NCBI GenBank assembly: GCA_019695075.1
Contig: JAIBAS010000081.1
Coordinates: 1 to 40,418 of the forward strand
Reading direction: 5' to 3'
DNA length: 40,418 nucleotides
Source: Promineifilum sp.
GTDB lineage: Bacteria > Chloroflexota > Anaerolineae > Promineifilales > Promineifilaceae
A program made the position numbers and the translations under genes. The notes beneath the pieces were generated by a model. That model worked only from the letters and a program-made list of their open reading frames with translations. It ran no database searches and was not told the origin of the DNA. How positions within the stretch are numbered: the stretch's first letter is position 1; each line of letters opens with the position of its first letter. Below are positions 30,920 to 38,365 of the stretch, piece by piece.

Positions 30920-32164
30920 CTACTGGGGCATGCACTTGCGAATCCACTGATGCAGCTTGTCGGCCAGCTGCGGAAAGTCCGGTTGCCCAAAGACCCGTAT
31001 GCGGTCTTCGCTGGCGGCGATGCGGACATCGTCCTCGATGGCCGACGGGGTAAGGGACATGCACACCAGCGCCGCGCCCGCTTCGTCGCCGCCCACCTGC
31101 CGGGCGCGAACGGCGGCCTCCATGAGCTTGAAGGTGGCTGTGTTTGTGCTACTGCCGCTGTAACACGAGATGAATAATAGCTGATAGCCGCGGGTGATAG
31201 CTACGTCAGCTTGGATCGCATATTGCCTGAACTGGGCCTTTACGTCTTGAGCAGCGTCTGTCAATGCCAACGGCTCGCGTAGCTGTCGGGCCAGGTCATA
31301 GACGTAGCTCTCCAGCCATGCGCCATCGAGCCAGGCGGTGAGATCGCTGACCGACTTGAACGGCCAGACTTTGGCTTGTATCAGTTCCGCCCACGTGGTG
31401 GCCGGCGCGCGCCCGGCCAGCAGGGCCTGGCCGACAGCGTCGTGTGGCGCGGGCCACTCGCCAATCGCTTCGTTCGTCAGGTCTTTATCTCGACGTAGTT
31501 TTTGGGATAACTCTCGCCATTTCGCCGTTCCAGCGGCAGTGGCATGCAACGCGGCAATCGCCTGCGCCACCGGCAGCGCCGGGGGGTTGGGAGCCATGCC
31601 CTGAAAGCTGGTCCTCTCAGAGAGCTCGCGGGGATCATGGAAGTCGAATAGCTGTTTGATGCTCAGGCTGGCCAGCGCGGCGCGGCCGACGAAGATCGGC
31701 GCAGCGCCATCGCGGAGATGGGCTGACTGATCGAAGCGCATCAGCAGTCGTTCCGGGTCGAGGTAGCTGAAGATCGGCCCGTCCACCCCGCGTCGGAGTT
31801 GACGCTCCATGGCTCGATAGGCATGGAGGGCCATGACTTTGGTGCCGCCGGTGTAGTTCAGGCCGACGCTGCCGGCGTTGATGGCTTCCAGATGGGCGGC
31901 CATGTCGTTGTCGATGCCGCGCGATTCGTAGGCAGGGATGCGGACATAGATGGGTTGCTCCCCACCTCGTTCGCGCCACCGGCGCGCGAAATGCTCAACC
32001 AGCAGCCGCATCTTCGGCGAATGGACCAGATAGAGTTGCCCATTCTCCTGTAGCAGCAGCCGCGCCGCAACCCACACCGGCAATGGGTTGCGCCCCACGA
32101 GCACAAAGAGGTGGCTGCTGCGCAGTTCCTCCGGAATCGGATTGCTTTCGCTTGAATCCCTCAT
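30920..32164 (-). CDS. CARF-domain nuclease, Can2/Card1-like (DUF1887-type)
   Basis: A 414-aa two-domain effector. The N-terminal CARF domain (about 15-160) has LFVLVGRNPLPV, and GLNYTGGTKVMALHAYRAM with TGGTK at 105-109, the ligand-loop motif of Can2/Card1 proteins that bind cyclic tetra-adenylate. The C-terminal part (about 275-400) looks like a PD-(D/E)xK fold: GAWLESYVYDLA (E285), QADVAITRGYQLLFISCYSG (D320), and KLMEAAVRARQVGGDEA (K346). Canonical 'E-x-K' is replaced by S-C-Y (333-335). This nuclease would degrade RNA and/or nicked DNA once cOA binds. First gene of the core operon, 46 bases before cas10. Confidence 0.8.
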   Translation of the reverse strand: MRDSSESNPIPEELRSSHLFVLVGRNPLPVWVAARLLLQENGQLYLVHSPKMRLLVEHFARRWRERGGEQPIYVRIPAYESRGIDNDMAAHLEAINAGSVGLNYTGGTKVMALHAYRAMERQLRRGVDGPIFSYLDPERLLMRFDQSAHLRDGAAPIFVGRAALASLSIKQLFDFHDPRELSERTSFQGMAPNPPALPVAQAIAALHATAAGTAKWRELSQKLRRDKDLTNEAIGEWPAPHDAVGQALLAGRAPATTWAELIQAKVWPFKSVSDLTAWLDGAWLESYVYDLARQLREPLALTDAAQDVKAQFRQYAIQADVAITRGYQLLFISCYSGSSTNTATFKLMEAAVRARQVGGDEAGAALVCMSLTPSAIEDDVRIAASEDRIRVFGQPDFPQLADKLHQWIRKCMPQ

Positions 32165-32167
32165 GGC

Positions 32168-32190
32168 GCCTCACTTGCCTCGCAAGAGGC
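32168..32190 (-). promoter_or_regulatory. Hairpin that may hide the ribosome site of the CARF nuclease
   Basis: Minus strand: GCCTC-TTGC, loop GAG, GCAA-gt-GAGGC. The second arm GAGGC is the Shine-Dalgarno of the CARF-nuclease ATG (GAGGC-GCC-ATG). An alternative pairing, GCCTC-TTGC-GAGGC, leaves it free. Nine base pairs with a two-base bulge. Confidence 0.4.
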
Positions 32191-32220
32191 CAAACGTTTT
32201 TGCCCCGCCAAACCCTCCAC

Positions 32221-32250
32221 GGTGCAGGGCATACCCCTGTACCCTGCACC
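32221..32250. repeat. Hairpin between the CARF-HTH and CARF-nuclease genes
   Basis: GGTGCAGGG and CCCTGCACC (nine base pairs) enclose a 12-base loop with an inner TAC/GTA pairing. It lies in the 182-base spacer downstream of the CARF-HTH stop; no U-tract, so attenuation or an mRNA-end role are only possibilities. Confidence 0.45.
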
Positions 32251-32346
32251 AGCCCTCTTGTCCGGCACATCTCTAGCGTAGCATGGGGCGACCGCCAGCG
32301 CGTTCCCGAAAAGGACGGAATCTCTCTCCCAGCTTCTAGGAATTTC

Positions 32347-33228
32347 CTATAGCCCCTCCCTCTCAAAATACATCTCAAACCGTTCCTGCAAAAATCGATA
32401 GTCCAGCCAGACCTCATCCGGCAAGGCCCATTCGTTGCGGCACTCGGCCAGGATGACCGTCTTGTGCGAGTCGACGGTGCTCGGCTCGATCGACAACGCC
32501 TCGGCCGCCGCTCTGGGGTGCAGGCCGCCGGCCAGCAGGCGCAGAACGTCCTGCTGCCGCGGCGTCAGCCGTTCGACCACGGCCCGGCAGCGCGCCCGCT
32601 CCACGGCGTCCAGCAGCCGTCGCGGCCGGGCCAGCACATCGCCATCGGCTATGGGGTGAACGAAGTCGCGCAGGCCGGGCAGGTAGCGCCCCCAGGCCAT
32701 CATTGGCACCTGGATCATCTGGAAGCCGCTGTCAGCGGGAAGGTGCATCAACGCACCATCGTGTGCCTCGGCCTGCCACTCTGGCGGCGTGTACATATGC
32801 CACAACCGGTCTTGGTGTCCAAAGTGGAGCATGGCGGCAGAGAGGGTCAGCAGGCCGAGGATGCGCCGGCCGCCGCTGATGCAAACATGGAGCATTCGCC
32901 CCTCGGCCTTTAGCTGGACGATGAGACTATAGACAAACTGGAAGACAGCATCGGCATCGGACTCGTCGTAGATGTCAGCCAGCGGCTGATGGCCCGCGCC
33001 GATGGGCAGCGCTTGAAAGGGAATGGAGTAGCCGCGATAGTGGTTGCCCTTGAACTCGGCCGCCAGCTTGCCCAACGCCCGTACCATTCGCTCATCTGAT
33101 GAGGCCAGGTACAACACGATCATCTCTTTGATCGTGTAGTCCTGTAGAAGAGCATCCAGGGCGAAAGTAACGACCTGAGGCTGGCCGCCGAGAGTGGCGA
33201 CAACAGTGATGGGCTTCGAAGCGGCCAC
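32347..33228 (-). CDS. CARF-LuxR-type HTH fusion: probable cOA-responsive transcription regulator
   Basis: A 293-aa protein. Residues 1-150 resemble the NE0113/Csm6-type CARF family: VVATLGGQPQVVTFALDALL at 9-28, the DESDADAVFQFVYSLI helix, and MLHVCISGGRRILGLLTLSAAM (112-133, core S-G-G-R-R). Residues about 218-262 form a LuxR/GerE helix-turn-helix (LTPRQQDVLRLLAGGLHPRAA...STVDSHKTVI). This pairing means ligand binding in the CARF domain could switch DNA binding. GTG 33228 is the best start, four bases after GGAG; the longer frame to 33381 would overlap the divergent promoter and gene. It is transcribed divergently from the Csx3-AAA gene with a 103-base shared control region, and it precedes the core operon. 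Confidence 0.75.
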   Translation of the reverse strand: MAASKPITVVATLGGQPQVVTFALDALLQDYTIKEMIVLYLASSDERMVRALGKLAAEFKGNHYRGYSIPFQALPIGAGHQPLADIYDESDADAVFQFVYSLIVQLKAEGRMLHVCISGGRRILGLLTLSAAMLHFGHQDRLWHMYTPPEWQAEAHDGALMHLPADSGFQMIQVPMMAWGRYLPGLRDFVHPIADGDVLARPRRLLDAVERARCRAVVERLTPRQQDVLRLLAGGLHPRAAAEALSIEPSTVDSHKTVILAECRNEWALPDEVWLDYRFLQERFEMYFEREGL

Positions 33229-33270
33229 GCAACTCCACCCTTTGCCGGCAGAAATGAGGTGAGACCGGCA

Positions 33271-33299
33271 ACTGAAAAACGAAACGGTACGCGTATAAT
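33271..33299 (+). promoter_or_regulatory. Promoter of the Csx3-AAA gene
   Basis: A perfect TATAAT (33294-33299) lies 33 bases before ATG 33332; 17 bases upstream, ACTGAA (33271-33276) is a weak -35. GGGAAG provides the ribosome site. The palindromic ACGCGT (33290-33295) touches the -10 and could be a regulator contact. Confidence 0.5.
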
Positions 33300-33331
33300 A
33301 ATGGGAATCCGACCAAAAGGGAAGATGACAA

Positions 33332-34510
33332 ATGTCACTGTTTCCAGCAGTTCTAATCGGCGGCCCGCCCCATTCCGGCAAATCCGTCCTCGTCTATAGC
33401 CTGACCCAGGCCCTGCGCGCCCGCGGCGTGGCCCACTATGCGTTGCGCGCCTGCCCCGATGGTGAAGGGGATTTCAGCAACGAGACCGACCAGGCCGTCA
33501 TTCGTCTCATTCGCCGCAGGGGACAGTTCAGCACGGCATTCACATCTTACGTCAGTGCTTACCTGCGCGAGCGCCGGCTGCCCCTGCTTGTGGATGTGGG
33601 CGGCCGGCCGACCGATGATCAGATCGCCGTTTTCAGCCTGTGCACGGGCGCGGTTCTGCTTGTCGGCGAACGCCCTGACGACCCGGCTGCCTATGCCCGC
33701 GACCACACCCACTGGCTGGACATCCTCGACCGCGCCGGCCTGACACTGCTGGCCGATCTGCGCTCCGACCTCCACGGCAATAACTACCTGGCGGCGACAA
33801 CGCCTGTGGTTGTGGGTACGCTGTCCGGGCTGGAGCGTGGCCAATCGGCTGCCGGCCCTGCCTTCGAGGCGCTCGTTGACCGCCTTGCCCAGGCACTGGC
33901 TGGGGCCGATATCGCCTCGGCGCATCTCCATCGCGCCGCTGCGCCGCCCCATATGCGTCTGGTGGTGGTTGAAGCGCCCGCACCATCTCTGGGCGCACCG
34001 GATGCGCGCTGGAGCCGTGAAAGCCTGCCAGCCTTGGCCGCGGCCGTTGTGTCGGGCGAACCGGTGGCCATCTACGGCCGTGCGCCAAATTGGGTCTATG
34101 CCCACCTGGCGCTCCATGCCGCGCCGGCCGAGGTGTGGCTGTTCGATGCCCGCCAGGGCTGGATGACCCCACCGCCGCTGCCCCGCCACGACGATCCCAA
34201 CCTGCCCCCGCCCCAGCTCGGCTGGCAGCCCGAGGCCGAGGCGCGCCCCGGCTATGCCTGGCTTGACCTCATTACTAACTCGCAGTACATCGACCCCAAC
34301 CAGGCCGAGGGCCTGCCCCTGCCGGTTCCGCCGCCCGCCAGCGGCCTTATCATCAGTGGACGTGTGCCCTATTGGCTGCTCCTCGGCGCGGCCCGCCAAC
34401 TGGCCGCGTCGTATGCCTGGCTGGCCGTCTATCATCCTCCCCTTAACGGCGCGGTAGTTGTCTGGTCGCCCGGCGGCGACCCACCCTTGGGGCACTTGCT
34501 ACCCGTATAA
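33332..34510 (+). CDS. csx3: P-loop ATPase fused to Csx3-like ring-nuclease domains
   Basis: A 392-aa protein with an N-terminal P-loop domain (about 1-190; Walker A GGPPHSGKS at 10-18, Walker B-like LPLLVDVGG at 83-91) and a C-terminal Csx3-type region. Two related segments are visible: PVAIYGRAPNWVYAHLALHA (about 244-263) and GLIISGRVPYWLLLGAAR (338-355), each followed by a W-L-x-x-x-[D/H] strand. Csx3 degrades cyclic tetra-adenylate; Csx3-AAA fusions occur in type III loci. So this is probably the off-switch for the cOA signal made by Cas10. ATG 33332 has AAGGGAAG upstream. It is transcribed away from the CARF-HTH gene and converges on the cas2-side repeat. Confidence 0.8.
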   Translation: MSLFPAVLIGGPPHSGKSVLVYSLTQALRARGVAHYALRACPDGEGDFSNETDQAVIRLIRRRGQFSTAFTSYVSAYLRERRLPLLVDVGGRPTDDQIAVFSLCTGAVLLVGERPDDPAAYARDHTHWLDILDRAGLTLLADLRSDLHGNNYLAATTPVVVGTLSGLERGQSAAGPAFEALVDRLAQALAGADIASAHLHRAAAPPHMRLVVVEAPAPSLGAPDARWSRESLPALAAAVVSGEPVAIYGRAPNWVYAHLALHAAPAEVWLFDARQGWMTPPPLPRHDDPNLPPPQLGWQPEAEARPGYAWLDLITNSQYIDPNQAEGLPLPVPPPASGLIISGRVPYWLLLGAARQLAASYAWLAVYHPPLNGAVVVWSPGGDPPLGHLLPV

Positions 34511-34560
34511 GCCATACCTACACGCCGGCGATCGATAGCGTCGTTGAGGCCTACGCCTGG

Positions 34561-34609
34561 GTTTCAATCCCTCATAAGGAAAGCGGGGCACGGCCGACAG
34601 TACTTATCC
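34561..34609 (-). CRISPR. Solitary CRISPR repeat with leader end (copy 1)
   Basis: On the minus strand this reads GGATAAGTACT (leader end) then GTCGGCCGTGCCCCGCTTTC... ending GAGGGATTGAAAC. The ATTGAAAC end is the 5' handle typical of type I/III crRNAs, so the repeat proper is about 37-38 bases and would be followed by a spacer at lower coordinates. No second repeat follows. It matches copy 2 at 39485-39532 except for one extra base (TTAT versus TTT). It lies downstream of cas2 and its embedded promoter, the normal leader position. Confidence 0.7.
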
Positions 34610-34691
34610 ACAGTGGGACGGCGCTTCTTCCGTGCGGCTCCACGCCGCTTCCATTCTCGCTCATTGTCCCACATCCCACTTATTCAGCCAC

Positions 34692-34720
34692 ATTATACCC
34701 ACTCACCGCCCCACACACAA
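34692..34720 (-). promoter_or_regulatory. Candidate CRISPR leader promoter inside the 3' end of cas2
   Basis: Minus strand: TTGTGT (34715-34720), exactly 17 bases, perfect TATAAT (34692-34697). It points toward repeat copy 1, which starts about 80 bases downstream. Confidence 0.5.
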
Positions 34721-35049
34721 GCGTCTATCGTACCCCCGCAGCGCCCCGGCGAACATCTCCCCACGCGCCCCGGCTCAGACGATCTCCACTGGCCCCAACT
34801 GCCGCGCCATATCCTAATGACCAGCACCCGCTCGGCCGATTCGACCACCGGCGGATAGAAACGCACACTCTCCAGCAATTCCGACCGCACCATCCGGCGC
34901 AGTTCCCGCTGCAGTTTCAGGTATTGCCGCTGGTCCACCTCACACTCGAAAACGCTGAACTGCACCCGGTAGCCATAACCCTCCAACGCCCGAGCGATCT
35001 TGTTGCGCCGCCGATCGTCACTAATATCGTAACTGATTACCATGCGCAT
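34693..35049 (-). CDS. cas2: Cas2 (orphan, extended C-terminus)
   Basis: Cas2 is the non-catalytic bridge of the Cas1-Cas2 integrase. The protein starts M-R-M-V-I-S-Y-D-I-S-D-D-R-R-R-N-K-I-A, then YGYRVQFSVFECEVD and ESVRFYP, all Cas2 signatures. Cas2 is normally 85-100 aa; here the frame continues about 25-30 residues after the usual end with a Cys/Gly-rich tail over the leader promoter, giving 118 aa from ATG 35049 (or 116 from ATG 35043, which has AGGA five bases before it). No cas1 or cas4 gene is in the window, so adaptation would need a Cas1 from elsewhere, or has been lost. Divergent from the PA14 gene. Confidence 0.85.
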   Translation of the reverse strand: MRMVISYDISDDRRRNKIARALEGYGYRVQFSVFECEVDQRQYLKLQRELRRMVRSELLESVRFYPPVVESAERVLVIRIWRGSWGQWRSSEPGRVGRCSPGRCGGTIDACVWGGEWV

Positions 35050-35271
35050 CCTATCAGCCCACGGCAAGAAACCGGTCGATAGGCTTCTACACATCTCCCA
35101 GGCTATCGGACGCCACTTCCCAGCTTTCTCGGACGCGGCCGGGCGGGCGGGCGATTACACTGCACAGTAACGCCCGTGGTGGCGCACACGGGGATGGGCC
35201 GGAGTGTGGTTCCCTGACCACGGCTTCGGCCCCCCCCACCCCTGATTGGCCGCGCGGGCGGGAGGATGAGC

Positions 35272-38200
35272 ATGAACGCGTATCGGGATCGGATGAATCG
35301 ATTCGTGCGGCGCGCCGTCGCGGCCGCACTCTGGCTGCTCTGCATGGCAGCACTTGCGAGCGGTGGGCCTGCCGCGCAGGCCCAGGATACGACGCCAATC
35401 ATTGTCACGCCCCCGCTCGAGGGCATTAATCCCCCCCATAACCCGGCCGCGCCCTCGGCAGTGAGCACAGTACATGACATCCGCCTCAACCCGGTCGATG
35501 GCGGCTTTCGCCTCTCCTGGGTGACCGACCAGGCGGCCGTGGGCGAGGTCGCCTATGGTTCCTTGCCCGACGCTCTGACAGAACGAGCGCCGGCCGGGAA
35601 CGGTTCGCCGGCGGTCTTCCACCAGGTTACGCTTGTCGCGCCCGCGCCGGGCGCGCCGCTCTACTTTGCGCTGGTCGTGGATGGCGCGACGGTCTATGCC
35701 GGGCCTGACCCCGCCGGCAATTGGCCGTTCAAGGTCTATGCCGGCGACCCGGGCAGGACGCTGGCGGCGGCCATCCCCGTGGCCGAGGAGACAAAGCATG
35801 GCCCTGTGCTGGGCGACCCGGTTTCCGGGCCGGTTCCAGGCGGGCCGCCGGCCGAGTCGATCCCACTCGCCCCCGATTCGCCCACGGCCTGCCCACCGGC
35901 GAGCTGCGTCGCCGGCAGGGATGTCAATCGCGACTTCTTCGTCCAGGTCGTGGAGCGGTTGAACAATGTGCCGTTTAACAATTTCGCCGTCGATGCGCTG
36001 CAAGCGTGGGAGCCACACGAAAACACCTCGGCGTGTTGGAACCCGCTGGCAACGACATTGCGAATGGAAGAGATTTGCGACTTTAATGACGCGCACGTTC
36101 AGCATTATCAGAGCCAGGATATGGGCGTGCGCGCAACCGCCAATACCCTGAACCTGGGCTACTACGACGCCATTCGGCGCATGCTCAAGCTGGAGGCATT
36201 TGACCGCGAGGCGGTTCGGACATCCCTGGATACCTGGGGCACGTGTAGCGGCGCGTCGTGTAACGCGTTGCTCGACACCTGGCAGACCTTGTGGAACAGC
36301 TATACGAGTGATCCCGATGACAACCGCGCCATCGGCGGCGGCCAGACGTTGAACGGGACGATCAATCCCACCAACGATACCGACACCTACACGTTCGATG
36401 CCGTGCAAGGCCAGCAGGCGACGCTGCGCATGAACAAGAACAACAGTGGGTTGGACAGTTACCTGATCCTGTACGCGCCCAACGGCGCGGAAGTGGCCCG
36501 CAACGACGATGGCGGCGGCGACCTGAACGCGCTCATCAACGGCGCGACCTTGCCGCAGACAGGCCGCTATCGGATCGTCGCCAGCAGCTACGGGGCATAT
36601 TCCAGCGGCGCCTACACGCTGCGACTGGATATCGGCGGCGGTTGCGCCGACGGCCAATTTCGCGGCGAGTACTTCAATAACCGCAGCCTCTCCGGCAGCC
36701 CGACCTTCGCCCGCTGCGACGGGAGCGTCAACTTTGACTGGGGCAGCGGTGGGCCGGGCAATGGCCTTGGCAGCGACAACTTCTCCGTACGCTGGGTTGG
36801 CCGCCACAACTTCGCCGCCGGCACGTGGCGCTTCATCGCGCGCGCCGATGATGGTGTGCGCGTCTGGCTCGATGGAACGCTGATCATCGACGGCTGGCGC
36901 GACCAGGCGCCGACGGAATACCGGGCCGAACGTAGCCTGTCTGCCGGACTGCACGAAGTGAAGATGGAGTTCTATGAGAACGGCGGCGGAGCGGTAGCCC
37001 AGTTGCGCTGGGAAAGCGCGGGGCTGACCTGCTCCGGCCAGTATAAGGCCGAGTACTGGAACAACCGCAGCCTGAGCGGCAACGCGGTGTTGACCCGCTG
37101 CGAGAACTGGCCGCTGAGCTGGGACTGGGGCGGCGGCAGCCCCGGCGGCGGTGTGCCGGCCGACAACTTCTCCGCTCGCTGGACGGGCCAGGCCAATTTC
37201 AATGCCGGCAGCTACGTCTTCATCGCGCGCGCCGACGATGGCGTGCGCGTCTGGCTCGATGGAACGCTGATCATCGACGGCTGGCGCGACCAGGCGCCGA
37301 CGGAATACCGGGCCGAACGCAGCCTGTCTGCCGGACTGCACGAAGTGAAGATGGAGTTCTATGAGAACGGCGGCGGAGCGGTAGCCCAGTTGCGTTGGGA
37401 GAGCGCGGGGCTGACCTGTTCCGGCCAGTATAAGGCCGAGTACTGGAACAATCGCAGTCTGAGCGGCAACGCGGTGTTGACCCGCTGCGAGAACTGGCCG
37501 CTGAGCTGGGACTGGGGCGGCGGCAGCCCCGGCGGCGGTGTGCCGGCCGACAACTTCTCCGCTCGCTGGACGGGCCAGGCCAGCATCAATGTCGGCAGCT
37601 ACGTCTTCATCGCGCGCGCCGACGATGGCGTGCGCGTCTGGCTCGACGGGTCGCTGATCATCGACGCCTGGCGCGACCAGGCGCCGACGGAGTACCGGAC
37701 GACGCGCAGTGTCAGTGGCGGCCAACACACGATCCGCGTCGAGTATTATGAGAATGGCGGCGGGGCGGTGGCCCAATTCCACTGGGAGGCGAGCAGCGGT
37801 GGGGGCGGTGGGGGCAACCTGGTGCTCAACCGGCCGGCGTCGGCCTGGTCGCAGGAGAGCAGCAACTACACCCCCGGCCGCGGCAACGACGGCAACAACA
37901 GCACGCGCTGGTCGTCGATGATCAGTTCGTCGCTGGGTGAGCAGCGCTGGTGGGCCGATCTGGGCAGCCGGCAGACGTTTAGCCGGGTGAAGATCAATTG
38001 GGAGACGGCTTATGCGGCCCGCTATCGCATCCTGTTCAGCGACGACGGTAGCACATGGTACTGCTACTGCGACACGTACTATACCCGCAGCGGATCGGGG
38101 TGGGCCGAACACTCCTTCACGGCGGTGACCTTCCGCTACGTGGGCGTGCAGATGCTGAACCGCGCGCCGCAGATGAACAACTACTCGTTCTATGAGTTTG

Positions 38201-38286
38201 AGGTTTACAACGGGGCCGGCCTGATGATGGGCGCGGGCGAGGAGACTACCGGTCCAGTCACGGTGCTCCCGCTGCCGCAGGAGTAG
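35272..38286 (+). CDS. Large secreted protein: Fn3/PAP-like, lysozyme-like?, PPC, three PA14, F5/8-type
   Basis: A 1004-aa exported protein. Signal peptide about 1-37 (ends AAQAQD), then an Fn3/purple-acid-phosphatase-like module (about 63-160), a domain with QAWEPHENTSACWNPLATT, DFNDAHVQHYQS and GVRATANTL (about 221-345) that recalls phage-type lysozyme-like proteins, a bacterial pre-peptidase PPC domain (about 351-457, TDTYTFDAVQGQQATLRM), three PA14 domains (460-840) and a C-terminal discoidin/F5-8C domain (about 848-985). The PA14 units repeat at 387-nt intervals with almost identical DNA (for example GDDGVRVWLDG blocks). It probably binds cell-surface or polymer carbohydrates. Start 35272 lies six bases after GGAGG; ATG 35266 is in frame but overlaps that site. 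The long antisense frame over it is a composition artefact. Confidence 0.85.
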   Translation: MNAYRDRMNRFVRRAVAAALWLLCMAALASGGPAAQAQDTTPIIVTPPLEGINPPHNPAAPSAVSTVHDIRLNPVDGGFRLSWVTDQAAVGEVAYGSLPDALTERAPAGNGSPAVFHQVTLVAPAPGAPLYFALVVDGATVYAGPDPAGNWPFKVYAGDPGRTLAAAIPVAEETKHGPVLGDPVSGPVPGGPPAESIPLAPDSPTACPPASCVAGRDVNRDFFVQVVERLNNVPFNNFAVDALQAWEPHENTSACWNPLATTLRMEEICDFNDAHVQHYQSQDMGVRATANTLNLGYYDAIRRMLKLEAFDREAVRTSLDTWGTCSGASCNALLDTWQTLWNSYTSDPDDNRAIGGGQTLNGTINPTNDTDTYTFDAVQGQQATLRMNKNNSGLDSYLILYAPNGAEVARNDDGGGDLNALINGATLPQTGRYRIVASSYGAYSSGAYTLRLDIGGGCADGQFRGEYFNNRSLSGSPTFARCDGSVNFDWGSGGPGNGLGSDNFSVRWVGRHNFAAGTWRFIARADDGVRVWLDGTLIIDGWRDQAPTEYRAERSLSAGLHEVKMEFYENGGGAVAQLRWESAGLTCSGQYKAEYWNNRSLSGNAVLTRCENWPLSWDWGGGSPGGGVPADNFSARWTGQANFNAGSYVFIARADDGVRVWLDGTLIIDGWRDQAPTEYRAERSLSAGLHEVKMEFYENGGGAVAQLRWESAGLTCSGQYKAEYWNNRSLSGNAVLTRCENWPLSWDWGGGSPGGGVPADNFSARWTGQASINVGSYVFIARADDGVRVWLDGSLIIDAWRDQAPTEYRTTRSVSGGQHTIRVEYYENGGGAVAQFHWEASSGGGGGGNLVLNRPASAWSQESSNYTPGRGNDGNNSTRWSSMISSSLGEQRWWADLGSRQTFSRVKINWETAYAARYRILFSDDGSTWYCYCDTYYTRSGSGWAEHSFTAVTFRYVGVQMLNRAPQMNNYSFYEFEVYNGAGLMMGAGEETTGPVTVLPLPQE
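36829..37710. repeat. 387-bp tandem repeats in the PA14 gene
   Basis: The block starting CTTCATCGCGCGCGCCGA occurs near 36831, 37218 and 37605, a regular 387-base (129-codon) period. Copies 1 and 2 are nearly identical through the W-E-S-A-G-L-T-C junction and the following PA14 unit, with only scattered silent changes; copy 3 diverges at its end (YRTTRSVSGGQH). Confidence 0.9.
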
Positions 38287-38312
38287 CCGGCGACTCGTTG
38301 CTCGTGCCAACC

Positions 38313-38350
38313 CGCCGGCGGGCGGCAGCAGCGGCTGTCGCCCGCCGGCG
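38313..38350. terminator. Strong hairpin between the PA14 gene and the WYL remnant
   Basis: CGCCGGCGGGCG (38313-38324) and CGCCCGCCGGCG (38339-38350) form a perfect 12-base stem with a 14-base loop, in the 79-base gap between two convergent genes. There is no U-run, so a bidirectional hairpin-only stop is a guess. Confidence 0.5.
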
Positions 38351-38365
38351 CGGCCTGCCGGGGGC

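Noticed and set aside
36829-37800. Regular repeats read as a possible CRISPR array
   Set aside because: The 387-base period lies in frame inside a protein gene and encodes PA14 domains.
35155-38310. A 1051-aa open frame antisense to the PA14 gene
   Set aside because: It is rich in Arg, Ala and Val with no domain, mirrors the repeats of the real gene in another frame, and has no ribosome site; an effect of high GC at third positions.
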